Shown: in pieces, positions 1-9,979 of the stretch
How positions within the stretch are numbered: position 1 is the stretch's first letter
Layout of the letters: each line of letters starts with the position of its first letter
Assembly (NCBI GenBank): GCA_023623185.1
Contig: JAMNXV010000132.1
Span: 1-64,000 of the forward strand
DNA from: Bacillota bacterium
Lineage (GTDB): Bacteria; Bacillota; Sulfobacillia; Symbiobacteriales; Symbiobacteriaceae
DNA length: 64,000 nucleotides
Direction: 5' to 3'
Translations under genes and position numbers: made by a program
The notes under the pieces: generated by a model
The model's database searches: none
The model's input: the letters and a program-made list of their open reading frames with translations, nothing else
Told to the model about the DNA's origin: nothing

Positions 1-1
1 G

Positions 2-379
2 GTGGTGGCCAAGGCGCGCAGCGAACTGCACGGGCGCACCCTGGAGAAGGTGGGGGCGGACCGGGTGGTCTACCCCGAGCGGGACATGGGCGCACGCCTG
101 GCGCATTCGCTGCTCACCGGCAGCGAGATCGACTACATCGAGCTCTCGCCCGAGTACACCATCATGGAGATGCTGGCCCCGCCGGCCCTGGCCGGGAAGA
201 CGCTGCGGGAGGCCAACCTGCGGGCCCGGTTCGGCATCTCGGTGCTGGCCCTGAAGTCCGGCGACCACATCAACGCGGCGCCGCTGGCCACCGACGTGAT
301 CAACCCCGGCGACAACCTGGTGCTGCTGGGCAGCAAGGAAGGCGTAAAGCAACTGGAAAGGACGCTGCAGCAGGGATGA
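2..379 (+). CDS. TrkA/KtrA-type potassium uptake regulatory protein, C-terminal part (5' truncated by window)
   Basis: Translation has an RCK_C/TrkA-C-like segment (ALAGKTLREANLRARFGISVLALKSGD...INPGDNLVLLGSKEGVKQLE). Confidence 0.75.
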   Translation: MVAKARSELHGRTLEKVGADRVVYPERDMGARLAHSLLTGSEIDYIELSPEYTIMEMLAPPALAGKTLREANLRARFGISVLALKSGDHINAAPLATDVINPGDNLVLLGSKEGVKQLERTLQQG

Positions 380-1197
380 CGAGAGAGGCAACACCGCTGG
401 GCCCGAGGCACACGCTGGTCAGGCAGGCCCGCGCGCTCGCCCGGGAGCGGCGGGCGCGGGAGGAAACCGGCCTCGCGCACATGGAGGGCGTGCGGCTGGT
501 GGAGGAGGCCCTGGCCGCGGGCGTGGACGTTCGCTACCTGCTCTACACCCCCGAACTGGCGGAGCGGGAGCGGGGCGCGGCCCTGCTGCGCGCCGCCGCG
601 GCCGCGGGTGTACCGCTTCATCCGGTGACGCCGGAGGCGCTGGAGCGGGCGGCGGACACCCGTACCCCGCAGGGGGTGGTGGGCGTGTTCCGGCCCCGGC
701 CCCGCAGCCTGGATGACCTGGGGCCAGGTCTGGTGCTGGTGCTGGACGGCCTGCAGGATCCGGGAAACCTGGGCACCGTGATCCGCTCGCTGGAGGCGAT
801 GGGCGGCGGCGGCGCCGCGGTCGCCGGCGGCGTGGACGCGTACAACCCCAAGGTGGTGCGCGGCGCGATGGGTTCCCTTTTCCGGCTGCCGGTCCTGAAG
901 CTGCCCCTGGCCGAGGCCCTGGCGGGCCTGCGTGCCGCCGGCCGCCGCATCTACGTGGCCGACGCGGGCGGCGATCTCGCCCCATGGGCGGTGGACCTGG
1001 CCAGGGGCGCTGCGGTGGTGGTGGGCAGCGAGGCCGCCGGCCCCTCGCCGGAGGCCCGCGCACAGGCGGACGGCGTGATCTCCATCCCGATGGCCGGCCC
1101 CACCGAGTCGCTCAACGCCGGCGTGGCCGCCTCGCTGCTCGCGTACGAGGCCATGCGGCAGCAGACCGCAGGGCCGTCGCCCACCTCGTCCCGCTGA
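376..1197 (+). CDS. SpoU/TrmH-family RNA 2'-O-methyltransferase
   Basis: Motifs LVLDGLQDPGNLGTVIRSLEAMG, VVGSEAAGPS, ISIPMAGPTESLNAGVAASLLAYE. Confidence 0.9.
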   Translation: MTREATPLGPRHTLVRQARALARERRAREETGLAHMEGVRLVEEALAAGVDVRYLLYTPELAERERGAALLRAAAAAGVPLHPVTPEALERAADTRTPQGVVGVFRPRPRSLDDLGPGLVLVLDGLQDPGNLGTVIRSLEAMGGGGAAVAGGVDAYNPKVVRGAMGSLFRLPVLKLPLAEALAGLRAAGRRIYVADAGGDLAPWAVDLARGAAVVVGSEAAGPSPEARAQADGVISIPMAGPTESLNAGVAASLLAYEAMRQQTAGPSPTSSR

Positions 1198-1292
1198 CGC
1201 CCGCCTCGTCCCGCTGACCGGGAGGCAGGGAAAAATGAAACACTCTCGTAAAATACTTAGGACAGCCCGCGCGCTGGGGGTGACAGAGCGCC

Positions 1293-2423
1293 ATGACGAA
1301 GAACATGCCCAACATCCTGCTTGCTGCCATGGCCCTGGACCTGGGCGGGGCAGAGACCCATGTGATCAGCCTCGCGCGCGAGCTGCACCGGCGGGGGCAC
1401 CGCGTGGTGGTGGCCTCGGCCGGCGGCCGCATGGTGCCCATGCTCGAGGCGCGCGGCATCCCGCATATCGTCGTTCCCATGGCCAGCCGCAACCCGCTGG
1501 CCATGGCCCGCGCCTGGTGGCGGCTGCGCTGGCTGGTGGCCGAGTATGACATCGGGCTGGTGCACGCCCACGCCCGCATTCCGGCGTGGCTCTGCTCGCT
1601 GGCCCTGCGGGGCCGGCCCATCCCACTGGTCACCACCTACCACGGCACGTACAACGCCGGCTTCCCGTGGAAGTACCTGACCACTTTCGGCCGGCGGGCC
1701 ATCGCCGTGAGCGAAGACGTGCGCCGCCACCTGGAGGGCCCGCTGGGGGCGCCGCCGGACATCATCAGGGTCATTCCCAACGGATTTGAGACCGGCGAGT
1801 TCCGGCCGGGGCTCGACATCGAACCGCTCCTGGCCGAGCTGGGAACCGACCGCACGGGGCCCCACGTGGTGCACGCCAGCCGGCTCACCGACGAGTTCGC
1901 CGACACGGCTGTGGCCCTGCTGCAGGCCCTGCCCCGGCTGCAGGAGCAGTTTCCGTCCATCCGGCTCTGGATCCTGGGCGATGGCAACCGGTTTGCGGAG
2001 GTGGCGCGCCTCGCCGACGAGGTCAACCGCAGCCTGGGCCGCGAGGCCGCCCGGGCCGTGGGCCACCGCCTGGATGTGGCCGCCTTCTTCAACCTCGCCG
2101 ACTGCGTGGTGGCCGTGGCGCGCACCGCCACCGAGGCGATGCTCTGCGAGCGCCCGGTGATTATCGCCGGCGAGGGGGGCTACCGGGGCATCCTCACCCC
2201 CGAGCGGATTCCGCTGTACGCCGGGGCCAACTTCACCGCCCGCGAGGGCGGCACACCCCTGAACCCGGCGGTGCTGGCGTCCGACATCGCCGGCCTGCTG
2301 GCTCCCGGGAAAGAAGCCGAACGGGAGCGCCTGGGGCGCGCCGGGCGGGAGTTCGTGGTGGCCAGCCTTTCCATTGAATCTGTGACCGCGCGCATTCTCG
2401 ACGTCTACGCGGAGGTGCTCTGA
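1293..2423 (+). CDS. Glycosyltransferase family 4-like
   Basis: LGGAETHVISLARELHRRGHRVVVAS, HAHARIPAWL, IPNGFE motifs. Confidence 0.85.
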   Translation: MTKNMPNILLAAMALDLGGAETHVISLARELHRRGHRVVVASAGGRMVPMLEARGIPHIVVPMASRNPLAMARAWWRLRWLVAEYDIGLVHAHARIPAWLCSLALRGRPIPLVTTYHGTYNAGFPWKYLTTFGRRAIAVSEDVRRHLEGPLGAPPDIIRVIPNGFETGEFRPGLDIEPLLAELGTDRTGPHVVHASRLTDEFADTAVALLQALPRLQEQFPSIRLWILGDGNRFAEVARLADEVNRSLGREAARAVGHRLDVAAFFNLADCVVAVARTATEAMLCERPVIIAGEGGYRGILTPERIPLYAGANFTAREGGTPLNPAVLASDIAGLLAPGKEAERERLGRAGREFVVASLSIESVTARILDVYAEVL

Positions 2424-2923
2424 TGAAGCTGATCGACAACAAGGGCCGGCTCTTCGGCAAGATCAACCTGCTGGATCTGGTGGTGCTGCTGGCCGTCCTG
2501 GCCGTCGCGGGGCGGTTCGCCTACGGGAAGCTGTCGGGTCCTGCCGCGGCGCCCACCGGGCAGGACCAGGTGATCGAGATGACCTTCCGGCTGCCGGCCG
2601 TCACCCAGTGGACGGTCGACGCGATTCAGGTGGGCGACGAGGTGTACGACAGCAAGTCGAACACCCGGATGGGCAAGATCGTCGAGACCTGGACGGAACC
2701 GGCCGTGGTGGTGCGCGAGATGCCCGACGGCATCGTCCCCCACGTCTCCGACACCCACTTTGACCTGTACGTGACGGTGCGCGGACCCGCCCGGGTCTCG
2801 CCCAACGGCATCACCATGAGCGGGATCGAGGTGAAGGTGGGGCGCACCAACCAGTACAAGAGCGCCTACTGGGCAGGATCCGGCACGACGGTCGCCTTCA
2901 ACCTCACTCCGCCCGAGCGCTAG
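2423..2923 (+). CDS. DUF4330-like membrane-anchored protein
   Basis: MKLIDNKGRLFGKINLLDLVVLLAVL N-terminus typical of the family; start overlaps upstream stop. Confidence 0.65.
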   Translation: MKLIDNKGRLFGKINLLDLVVLLAVLAVAGRFAYGKLSGPAAAPTGQDQVIEMTFRLPAVTQWTVDAIQVGDEVYDSKSNTRMGKIVETWTEPAVVVREMPDGIVPHVSDTHFDLYVTVRGPARVSPNGITMSGIEVKVGRTNQYKSAYWAGSGTTVAFNLTPPER

Positions 2924-2935
2924 GGGGCCGGGCGT

Positions 2936-4558
2936 ATGGTTCGGTCACCCCTTTTGGACGTCTGGGAGACAAGCCTGATCGGGCGCCTGGCCGCCTGGTT
3001 CCTGGCGGTGTGGGAGGACAGCCTGCTGGGGCGCGCCCTCTCCCGACTCGGCGCCTTCGGCGCGCGCGTCTTCGCCGGGTCGGTGATCGGCCGCCTCTGG
3101 TTCTCCGACTGGCCGCAGGCGGAGGACGCCGGCGGGCTGACAGGCCGCGCCCTCAGGGGGCTCGGCCGCCTGGGTGAGGCCCTGGGCCGGGCCGTGGGGC
3201 CGTGGCTCCGGGGCCTGTGGGAGAGCAGCGCGGTGGTCGCCCTCGGCCGGCAGGTCGTCCGGGCGGTGGGCGGCCTCCTGGCCGGCAGCCACCTGTGGCG
3301 GCTGTTCTGGGGCTACAAGGACGATGTCGCGCTCGCGCCGGCTGAGGCGCAGGAGAGGCCCACCTCGCCGGTGGTCTACCTGCTGGGGCTGCTGCTGGGC
3401 CTGCTGCCGCTGGTGCCCCACACCATGTCGGGCCTCTCCACCGCCGCGATGGTCGTGGGCGTGTGGTCGCTGGCCGGCCTCGCGCTGCTCCTCCGGTTCG
3501 CCCGGGGCGACTTCCGCTGGCAGGCGCCGTCGGCTTTGCTGCCGCTGGTCCTCCTGCTCCTGGTGGTGGCCGCGGCGGCCGTGCAGTCGCTGGCCCCGGG
3601 CGCCAGCCTGCTGAACCTCGTCATCTGGCTCACGGCCGGACTGCTCTTCTGGCTGGTCGCCGACCAGGTGCGCACCTCCCGGGATGCGGCGGCGCTCCTG
3701 GGGCCGGTGCTCGCCGGCGCCATGCTCATGACCCTGTGGGCGGTGTACCAGGTGATCAACCCGCCGGAGATCGAGGAGTCGTGGGTCGACCCCGAGCAGG
3801 CGGGCGAGGTGATCCGCGTCTTCGCCAGCATGGGCAACCCCAACTACCTGGCCGAGTACATGACCCTCTTCCTGCCGCCGGCCATCGGCCTGTGGCTGCA
3901 GAATCCCCGCCGGCAGCTGCCCCTGGCCCTGCCTGTGGCGATGATGCTGCTGGCCCTGCTGCTCACCGGCTCCCGCGGCGGCTGGCTGGCGACGGCCGGC
4001 GCACTGGGCCTCTTTGTACTGGTGCGCTTCCGGCGCTGGACCGTCTTCCTGCTCTTCGGCGGGCTGGCCCTGCTGCTGTTGGCGCCTGACGCCATCCTGA
4101 TGCGGCTGCTCTCCGCCTTCTCGCTGGAGGACACGTCCAACCTGTACCGGGTGAACATCTGGATCGGCGTGCTGGCGATGCTGCGCAAGCACTGGGTGCT
4201 GGGGGTCGGGGCGGGGGCCGAGGCCTTCGCCAAGGGCTACCAAGAGTTCATGCTGGCCGGGGCGCGGGCGGCCCACGCCCACAACGTGCCGCTGCAGATC
4301 TTCGCGGAGATGGGCGTACTGGGGCTCATCGCCGTGGTGTGGGCGCTCCTGGCCGCGGTGCGCCGCCCCTTCGTCGTGGGCGCGGACCGCCGCAGCAGCT
4401 ATCTCCTGGCGGCGGTGCCCTGCGCCATGACCGGCCTCCTGGTGCACGGCCTGGTCGACTACGTGTGGTACAATCCTAAGATACTGTTCGCCTTCTGGGC
4501 CCTGGCCGGCCTGGGCGCCGGCCTTGCCCTGGGCCATAGAGAGGAAAGAGCAAGTTGA
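2936..4558 (+). CDS. O-antigen ligase/polymerase family membrane protein
   Basis: Many TM segments; ...GNPNYLAEYMTLFLPP...LLLTGSRGGWLA...VGAGAEAF...HAHNVPLQIFAEMG WaaL/Wzy-like motifs. Confidence 0.8.
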   Translation: MVRSPLLDVWETSLIGRLAAWFLAVWEDSLLGRALSRLGAFGARVFAGSVIGRLWFSDWPQAEDAGGLTGRALRGLGRLGEALGRAVGPWLRGLWESSAVVALGRQVVRAVGGLLAGSHLWRLFWGYKDDVALAPAEAQERPTSPVVYLLGLLLGLLPLVPHTMSGLSTAAMVVGVWSLAGLALLLRFARGDFRWQAPSALLPLVLLLLVVAAAAVQSLAPGASLLNLVIWLTAGLLFWLVADQVRTSRDAAALLGPVLAGAMLMTLWAVYQVINPPEIEESWVDPEQAGEVIRVFASMGNPNYLAEYMTLFLPPAIGLWLQNPRRQLPLALPVAMMLLALLLTGSRGGWLATAGALGLFVLVRFRRWTVFLLFGGLALLLLAPDAILMRLLSAFSLEDTSNLYRVNIWIGVLAMLRKHWVLGVGAGAEAFAKGYQEFMLAGARAAHAHNVPLQIFAEMGVLGLIAVVWALLAAVRRPFVVGADRRSSYLLAAVPCAMTGLLVHGLVDYVWYNPKILFAFWALAGLGAGLALGHREERAS

Positions 4559-5640
4559 CGGACGCAAACACAGGCCTGCCCCGGGTGCTGCACGTGTGCA
4601 GCGACACCAACATCGGCGGCGCGGGCCGATACGTGCTCACCCTGCTGACCCAGCCCCTCATCGCAGAGCGGTACGCGGTGGCGGCAGCCTGCCCCGAGGG
4701 GGCCCTGGCTGCCGCCCTGCGGCGCGCAGGCGTGCAGGTCTTTCTCTACCCCGGCGCCGACCGCTCGCTCTCCTGGTCCGGGCTCTGGCACCTGCTGGGG
4801 CTGATCCGGCGCTGGCGCCCGCACATCGTGCATACCCACGGCGCGCTCTCCGGGCGCATCGCCGCCCGGCTGGCCGGCGCCCGGGTCGTCTACACGAAGC
4901 ACGGGCTGGCCGCGGCGGTGGAGGCGTCGGTGCAGGTGCGCAGCCCGGGGGGCTGGCTCCGCCGGCAGGCCGTCCGCCGCTTCGCCGACCGCATCGTGGC
5001 GGTGTCGGCCGCGGTGCGGGATGCCCTGATCGCGCAGGGGGCCGATCCCGGCGTGGTGCGGGTGATCCCCGGCGGCGTCGACCTGCGGGCGTATGCGGAG
5101 CTGCCGCCGCCGGTGCCGGGGGTGGTGGGCGCGCTGGGGCGGCTGGAGCGGGAGAAGGGCTTCGACGTGCTCCTGGACGCCATGGCGGAGCTGAGGGGCG
5201 AGGCCCGCCTGATCCTGGGCGGCGACGGCTCCCAGCGGCAGGCGCTCGCGGCACGGGTGCAGGCAGAGGAGCTGCCGGTGGAGCTTACCGGCTTCGTGGC
5301 CGACGTGCCCGCGTTCCTGGGGCGCACCGGCGTGTTCGTCCTGCCGTCCCGGTCGGAGGGGCTGGGCCTGGTGGCCGTGGAGGCGATGGCGGCCGGGCGG
5401 CCGGTGGTCGCCTCCTGCACCGGCGGCCTGCCTGAGGTGGTGGTGGACGGCGAGACGGGGCTGCTGGTGGAGCCGGAGGACCCGGTGGCGCTGGCACGGG
5501 CGATCCGGATGCTGCTGGCCGACCCGGACCGGGCCGCCCGCATGGGCGCGGCCGGGCGCCAGCGGGTGCGGGAGCGGTTCAGCGCCGAACGGATGGCGCG
5601 CGAGACCGCCGCCCTCTACGAGGAGCTGATGGCCCCATGA
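4555..5640 (+). CDS. Glycosyltransferase family 4 / group 1
   Basis: GGAGRYVLTLL, VSAAVRDAL, RVIPGGVDL, PSRSEGLGLVAVEAMAAGRPVVAS. Confidence 0.9.
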   Translation: MTDANTGLPRVLHVCSDTNIGGAGRYVLTLLTQPLIAERYAVAAACPEGALAAALRRAGVQVFLYPGADRSLSWSGLWHLLGLIRRWRPHIVHTHGALSGRIAARLAGARVVYTKHGLAAAVEASVQVRSPGGWLRRQAVRRFADRIVAVSAAVRDALIAQGADPGVVRVIPGGVDLRAYAELPPPVPGVVGALGRLEREKGFDVLLDAMAELRGEARLILGGDGSQRQALAARVQAEELPVELTGFVADVPAFLGRTGVFVLPSRSEGLGLVAVEAMAAGRPVVASCTGGLPEVVVDGETGLLVEPEDPVALARAIRMLLADPDRAARMGAAGRQRVRERFSAERMARETAALYEELMAP

Positions 5641-7205
5641 CGGCCGGAAGCGCCCGCACGCTGGTGAAGGCGGCGACCATCATCTCGGGCGCCGCCGCCC
5701 TGAGCCGCATCCTCGGCTACGTGCGCGAGATGCTCCTGGCCGCCCGGTTCGGCGCGACCTACACCACCGACGCCTACCTGACCGCGCACGACCTCCCGTA
5801 CTCCCTCTTTCTCACCGTCAGCGCCGGGCTGGTGATGGTCTTCATCCCCGTCTACCGCGAGGTGGTGCAGCGGCAGGGCGAGCGCGCCGCGGGGCGGCTG
5901 GTCGTCACCGTGACGAACCTGACCCTGCTGGTGGCCCTGGCCCTGCTGATCGCAGGCTGGGCCCTGGCCCCGTGGTTCGTGCCGCTGCTCGTGCCCCACT
6001 TCCCCGAGCACGCCCACGCCCTCACGATCTCGCTCACCCGCACCATGCTGCCGATGCTGCTCTTCATGGGGCTCGGCGGCGTGGCCACGGCGGTGCTCAA
6101 CGCCAACCACCGCTTCACGGCGCCGGCGTTCGTCGGCCTGGTGAACAACCTGCCGGTGGTGCTGGTCCTGATGGTGGTCTCCCAGGCGGCACAGATCCGC
6201 TGGGTGGCCTGGGCGGTGGTGGCGGGGGCGGCGGCAGGGGCCCTCATGCTGCTCCCCGGCCTCCGGGGGCTGGGCCTCAACTGGCGCCCGTCCATCGACT
6301 GGCGGGATCCCGGTCTCGCCAAGGTGGGCCGGCTCATCGTGCCGGTGCTGGTTACCACGGGGATCATCCAGGTTCAGGATTTCTTCGACCGCTTTCTGGC
6401 CTCGGGCCTTGCGGAGGGGTCGATCTCGGCCCTGAACTACGCGGTGAAGGTGAACTCGCTGCCCTACGGGGTCGTCGGCGCGGCCATCGCCACCGTGCTC
6501 TACCCGACGCTGGCGTCCCAGGCCGCCGGCCGGCAGGCCGACGACCTGCGCGAGACCCTCTCCCGGGGCCTGCGCATGCTCAGCTTCGTGCTGCTGCCGA
6601 TGGCGGTGGGACTCTGGGTCTTCCGGGAGCCCATCGTACAGCTCATGTTCCAGCGGGGCGCCTTCGACCCCGCGGCCACGCGGGCCACCGCCTATGCCCT
6701 GCTCTTCTACGCGCCGGGCATCCTGCTCTTCGGCTGGCAGGACTTCCTGAACAGGTGCTTCTGGGCCCTTCAGGACACCCGCACGCCCATGTGGGCGGCG
6801 GCCGGGCTGGTGGCCTTCGGCCTCATCTTCAAGCTGGCGCTGCTCCAGCCGCTGGCCCACGGGGGCCTGGCCCTGGGGCAGACGCTGGCCACGCTGGTTT
6901 CCGTGGGGTACCTGCTCTGGCGGCTGCGGGCCCGGCTCACCTTCATCGGAGGGCGGGAGATTCTGCGCAGCCTGGGCGTGAACCTGTTCACCTCTGCCGC
7001 CGGCGGGCTCGCCGGGCTGGCGGCCTTCCGGCTCATCGCCAACTGGGCTGCGGGCGACGGGCTGATCGCACAGGTCCTGCGGCTCTTCCCCGCCCTGGGC
7101 GTGGTGGTGGTCGTTCACGTGGCCCTCGCCCTGCTGCTGGGCAACCGGGAGGGGACAGAGGTGGTGTCACGGGCATACCAGCGGCTTGCGAGGCGAAGGG
7201 CATGA
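5637..7205 (+). CDS. murJ: Lipid II flippase MurJ (MviN family)
   Basis: AAALSRILGYVREMLLAARFGAT, MFQRGAFD, QDTRTPMWAA motifs, multiple TM helices. Confidence 0.9.
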   Translation: MTAGSARTLVKAATIISGAAALSRILGYVREMLLAARFGATYTTDAYLTAHDLPYSLFLTVSAGLVMVFIPVYREVVQRQGERAAGRLVVTVTNLTLLVALALLIAGWALAPWFVPLLVPHFPEHAHALTISLTRTMLPMLLFMGLGGVATAVLNANHRFTAPAFVGLVNNLPVVLVLMVVSQAAQIRWVAWAVVAGAAAGALMLLPGLRGLGLNWRPSIDWRDPGLAKVGRLIVPVLVTTGIIQVQDFFDRFLASGLAEGSISALNYAVKVNSLPYGVVGAAIATVLYPTLASQAAGRQADDLRETLSRGLRMLSFVLLPMAVGLWVFREPIVQLMFQRGAFDPAATRATAYALLFYAPGILLFGWQDFLNRCFWALQDTRTPMWAAAGLVAFGLIFKLALLQPLAHGGLALGQTLATLVSVGYLLWRLRARLTFIGGREILRSLGVNLFTSAAGGLAGLAAFRLIANWAAGDGLIAQVLRLFPALGVVVVVHVALALLLGNREGTEVVSRAYQRLARRRA

Positions 7206-7229
7206 ACAGGGCGGAAAGGAGGTGTCACC

Positions 7230-8327
7230 GTGGCTGAGATCCTGATCGCCGGGTACTACGGCTTCCACAACGCCGGCGACGAGGCGATGCTGGCGGGCCT
7301 GCGGCGCGCCATCCGGGAGCTGCGGCCCGATGTGACCTTCACCGCCATCTCGGGCACGGCGTCGCAGACCCGCAACCTGCACGGCATCCGCGCCGTCAGC
7401 CGCAGCGACCTGCGGGCGATCTGGGAGGCCATCGGCCGCGCGGACCTGGTGATGTTCGGCGGCGGTAGCCTGCTGCAGGACGTGACCAGCAGCCGCTCGC
7501 TCATCTACTACCTCGGCCTGGCGACCATGGCATGGCTCAGGCGCAAGCCGGTGATGTTCTGCGCGCAGGGCATCGGCCCCGTCACGCGCCCCCTGGGCCG
7601 GGCGATGGTGCCCCTCATCGTGAACCGCGCCGCTCTGATCACCGCCCGCGATCCCGAGGCGGCCGAGACGTTCCGGAGGCTGGGCGTCACGAGGCCCCCG
7701 GTCACGGTGACCGCCGACGCGGCCCTGGTGCTGGGGCCCGCGGACCGCGAGACCGGCGAGGCGCTGCTCCGGCAGGCCGGGGTGGAGCTGGACCGCCCGC
7801 TGATCGGCGTCTCCGTGCGCCCCTGGAAGCCGGGGCCGGAGCCAATGGAGCCCCGCCTGGCGGAGGCCCTGGACAAGCTCGCGCGCGAGGCCGGCGCGCG
7901 GGTGGTCTTCATCCCCATGCAGCAGCCGAAGGACGTCGATGCCAGCCGGGCCGTGACCGCGCACATGCGCGAGCCGGCGGTCGTGCTGAACGGCGCGCAC
8001 ACCTACGAGGACCTGCGGGCCGTGATCGCCCGGTGCGACCTGGTGGTCGGACTGCGCTACCACTCGCTGGTCTTCGCGGCGATGAGCGGCGTGCCGCTGG
8101 TGGGTCTTTCCTACGATCCGAAGAACGACGCTTTCCTGCGCCAGATCGGCATGGAGGCCGCGGGCAGCACCGAGAGGCTGGATCCGGCCGCGGTGGTGGC
8201 GGCGGGCCGGCGGGCGCTCGCGGAAGCGCCGGCCGTCCGCGCCGACCTGCTGCGCCAGATGGACCGGCTGGTTCCGCTGGCCAGGCTGAACGCCGAACTG
8301 GCGGTGGAGCTCCTGCAGGGCCGCTGA
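7230..8327 (+). CDS. csaB: Polysaccharide pyruvyl transferase CsaB
   Basis: YYGFHNAGDEAMLAGL, FGGGSLLQDVTSSRSLIYYL, CAQGIGP, VVGLRYHSLVFAAMSGVPLVGLSYDPKN. Confidence 0.9.
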   Translation: MAEILIAGYYGFHNAGDEAMLAGLRRAIRELRPDVTFTAISGTASQTRNLHGIRAVSRSDLRAIWEAIGRADLVMFGGGSLLQDVTSSRSLIYYLGLATMAWLRRKPVMFCAQGIGPVTRPLGRAMVPLIVNRAALITARDPEAAETFRRLGVTRPPVTVTADAALVLGPADRETGEALLRQAGVELDRPLIGVSVRPWKPGPEPMEPRLAEALDKLAREAGARVVFIPMQQPKDVDASRAVTAHMREPAVVLNGAHTYEDLRAVIARCDLVVGLRYHSLVFAAMSGVPLVGLSYDPKNDAFLRQIGMEAAGSTERLDPAAVVAAGRRALAEAPAVRADLLRQMDRLVPLARLNAELAVELLQGR

Positions 8328-8449
8328 GAACGGGGCCCGGCAGGGGCTTTAACGCGGTTATGTGCTGCTGCCTTGCTGGAGCAGTGGGGCTGTGGTATAC
8401 TTACAGCCATCAGGTAAATGGAACGAGGGTAGAGGGAGGGAGTGGCGGC

Positions 8450-8548
8450 ATGTCCAATTCCGCTACCGCTGAGGTCTTCTGGACCATCTTCTCCAACACC
8501 GGTTCCGTTATCGCCTACCTGCTCTACAAGCGTTTTACCGTTCAATGA
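8450..8548 (+). CDS. YqzL-like small protein (32 aa)
   Basis: MSNSATAEVFWTIFSNTGSVIAYLLYKRFTVQ resembles the FW.xFxxTGSVxAYLLYK pattern; preceded by AGGGAGGGAG RBS; too short for the ORF track as a separate ORF. Confidence 0.65.
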   Translation: MSNSATAEVFWTIFSNTGSVIAYLLYKRFTVQ

Positions 8549-8569
8549 CGAGTTCGTTGATTCATGGCA

Positions 8570-8862
8570 AGACGCACAGGCCTTGATGGAGGAAAGTAGC
8601 CGACACCGGCGGTGTCCAGGGAGGCCGCGCCCCGACTGAAAGCAGGCTCTCCGCCCGTCGTGCGAAGTTCCCTCCGGAGCCTCTCCGCTGAACGGCTGCT
8701 GTTCCCGCGGCGGCCCAGTAGGTGGAGACGGGGCCCTCCCGTTACAGAGGGGCGGCGTGATGGCGCCGGCGCGAGGGGAGCCCGCAGGCGGGCTCAATTC
8801 GGGTGGTACCGCGGAAGCGAGCGCTTTCGTCCCGACCGGGGGACGGAGGCGCTCGTTTTGTG
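8570..8862 (+). promoter_or_regulatory. T-box riboswitch, Phe-type, upstream of pheST
   Basis: AGTA element (~8594), candidate specifier GAAG-TTC (TTC 8668-8670), T-box GGGTGGTACCGCGG (8801-8814), terminator stem 8819-8858 with T-tract. Confidence 0.88.
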
Positions 8863-8925
8863 TCAAGCCGTCAGGCTCTCGTTCCGTTCGCTCTCTAGTA
8901 TTGCTGTTTTCTCGGAGGTGGCCTC

Positions 8926-9957
8926 ATGAAGGACCAGTTGCTGAAGCTGCGGGATGAGGCGCTCGCCGCCATCGCCGGTGTGTCCGACGCCGGGGCGATC
9001 CAGGAGATGCGCGTGCGCTACCTCGGCAAGAAGTCGGAGCTGAGCCGCGTCCTGGGCGGCCTGGGCAAGCTGCCGACGGTGGAGGAGCGCAGGGCGATGG
9101 GCGCCCTGGGCAACGAGATCAAGCAGGCGATCACGCAGGCCCTGGACGCCCGGGAGGCGGAGCTGGCCGCCGCCGAGCTGGAGGCGCGGCTCGCGGCCGA
9201 GCGCATCGACGTCACCCTGCCGGGCGCGCCGGTGCGCCGGGGCCACCTGCACATCCTGTACCAGGTGATCCACCGCATCGAGGAGATCTTCATCGCGATG
9301 GGTTACGAGGTGGCCGAGTCGCGCCAGGTGGAGACCGACTGGTACAACTTCGAGGCCCTGAACATTCCCAAGGGCCATCCGGCCCGCGACGCGCAGGACT
9401 CGCTCTTCATCTCTGACGAGGTGCTTTTGCGCACCCACACTTCCAACACGCAGATCCGCTACATGCTGGAGGTGGCCAAGGGGCGGACTCCGGTGAAGAT
9501 CATCTGCCCCGGCCGGGTCTTCCGGCGCGACTTCGAGGACGCCACCCACGCGATGATGTTCCACCAGGTGGAGGGGCTGGTGATCGACAAGGGGATCACC
9601 CTGGCCTCGCTGAAGGGCGCCCTCACCGAGATGGCCCGGGGCCTCTTCGGCCCGGACGTGGGCATTCGCCTGAGGCCCTCCTACTTCCCGTTCACGGAGC
9701 CCTCGGCCGAGATGGACATCTCGTGCATCTTCTGCGGCGGGAAGGGCTGTCGCACCTGCAAGGGCTCGGGCTGGATCGAGATCGGCGGCTCGGGCATGGT
9801 GCACCCCAACGTGCTGCGCGCCGGCGGCTACGACCCGGAGGAGGTTTCGGGCTGGGCCTTCGGCTACGGGCCGGAGCGGGTGGCCATGCTGATGTACGGC
9901 ATCGAGGACATTCGGCACTTTGTCACCGGCGACATGCGGTTCCTGCGGCAGTTCTAG
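8926..9957 (+). CDS. pheS: Phenylalanyl-tRNA synthetase alpha subunit
   Basis: [27 protein letters not shown]-like region, [40 protein letters not shown]. Confidence 0.97.
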   Translation: MKDQLLKLRDEALAAIAGVSDAGAIQEMRVRYLGKKSELSRVLGGLGKLPTVEERRAMGALGNEIKQAITQALDAREAELAAAELEARLAAERIDVTLPGAPVRRGHLHILYQVIHRIEEIFIAMGYEVAESRQVETDWYNFEALNIPKGHPARDAQDSLFISDEVLLRTHTSNTQIRYMLEVAKGRTPVKIICPGRVFRRDFEDATHAMMFHQVEGLVIDKGITLASLKGALTEMARGLFGPDVGIRLRPSYFPFTEPSAEMDISCIFCGGKGCRTCKGSGWIEIGGSGMVHPNVLRAGGYDPEEVSGWAFGYGPERVAMLMYGIEDIRHFVTGDMRFLRQF

Positions 9958-9979
9958 CACAGAGGGGGAGAAGGCACAG

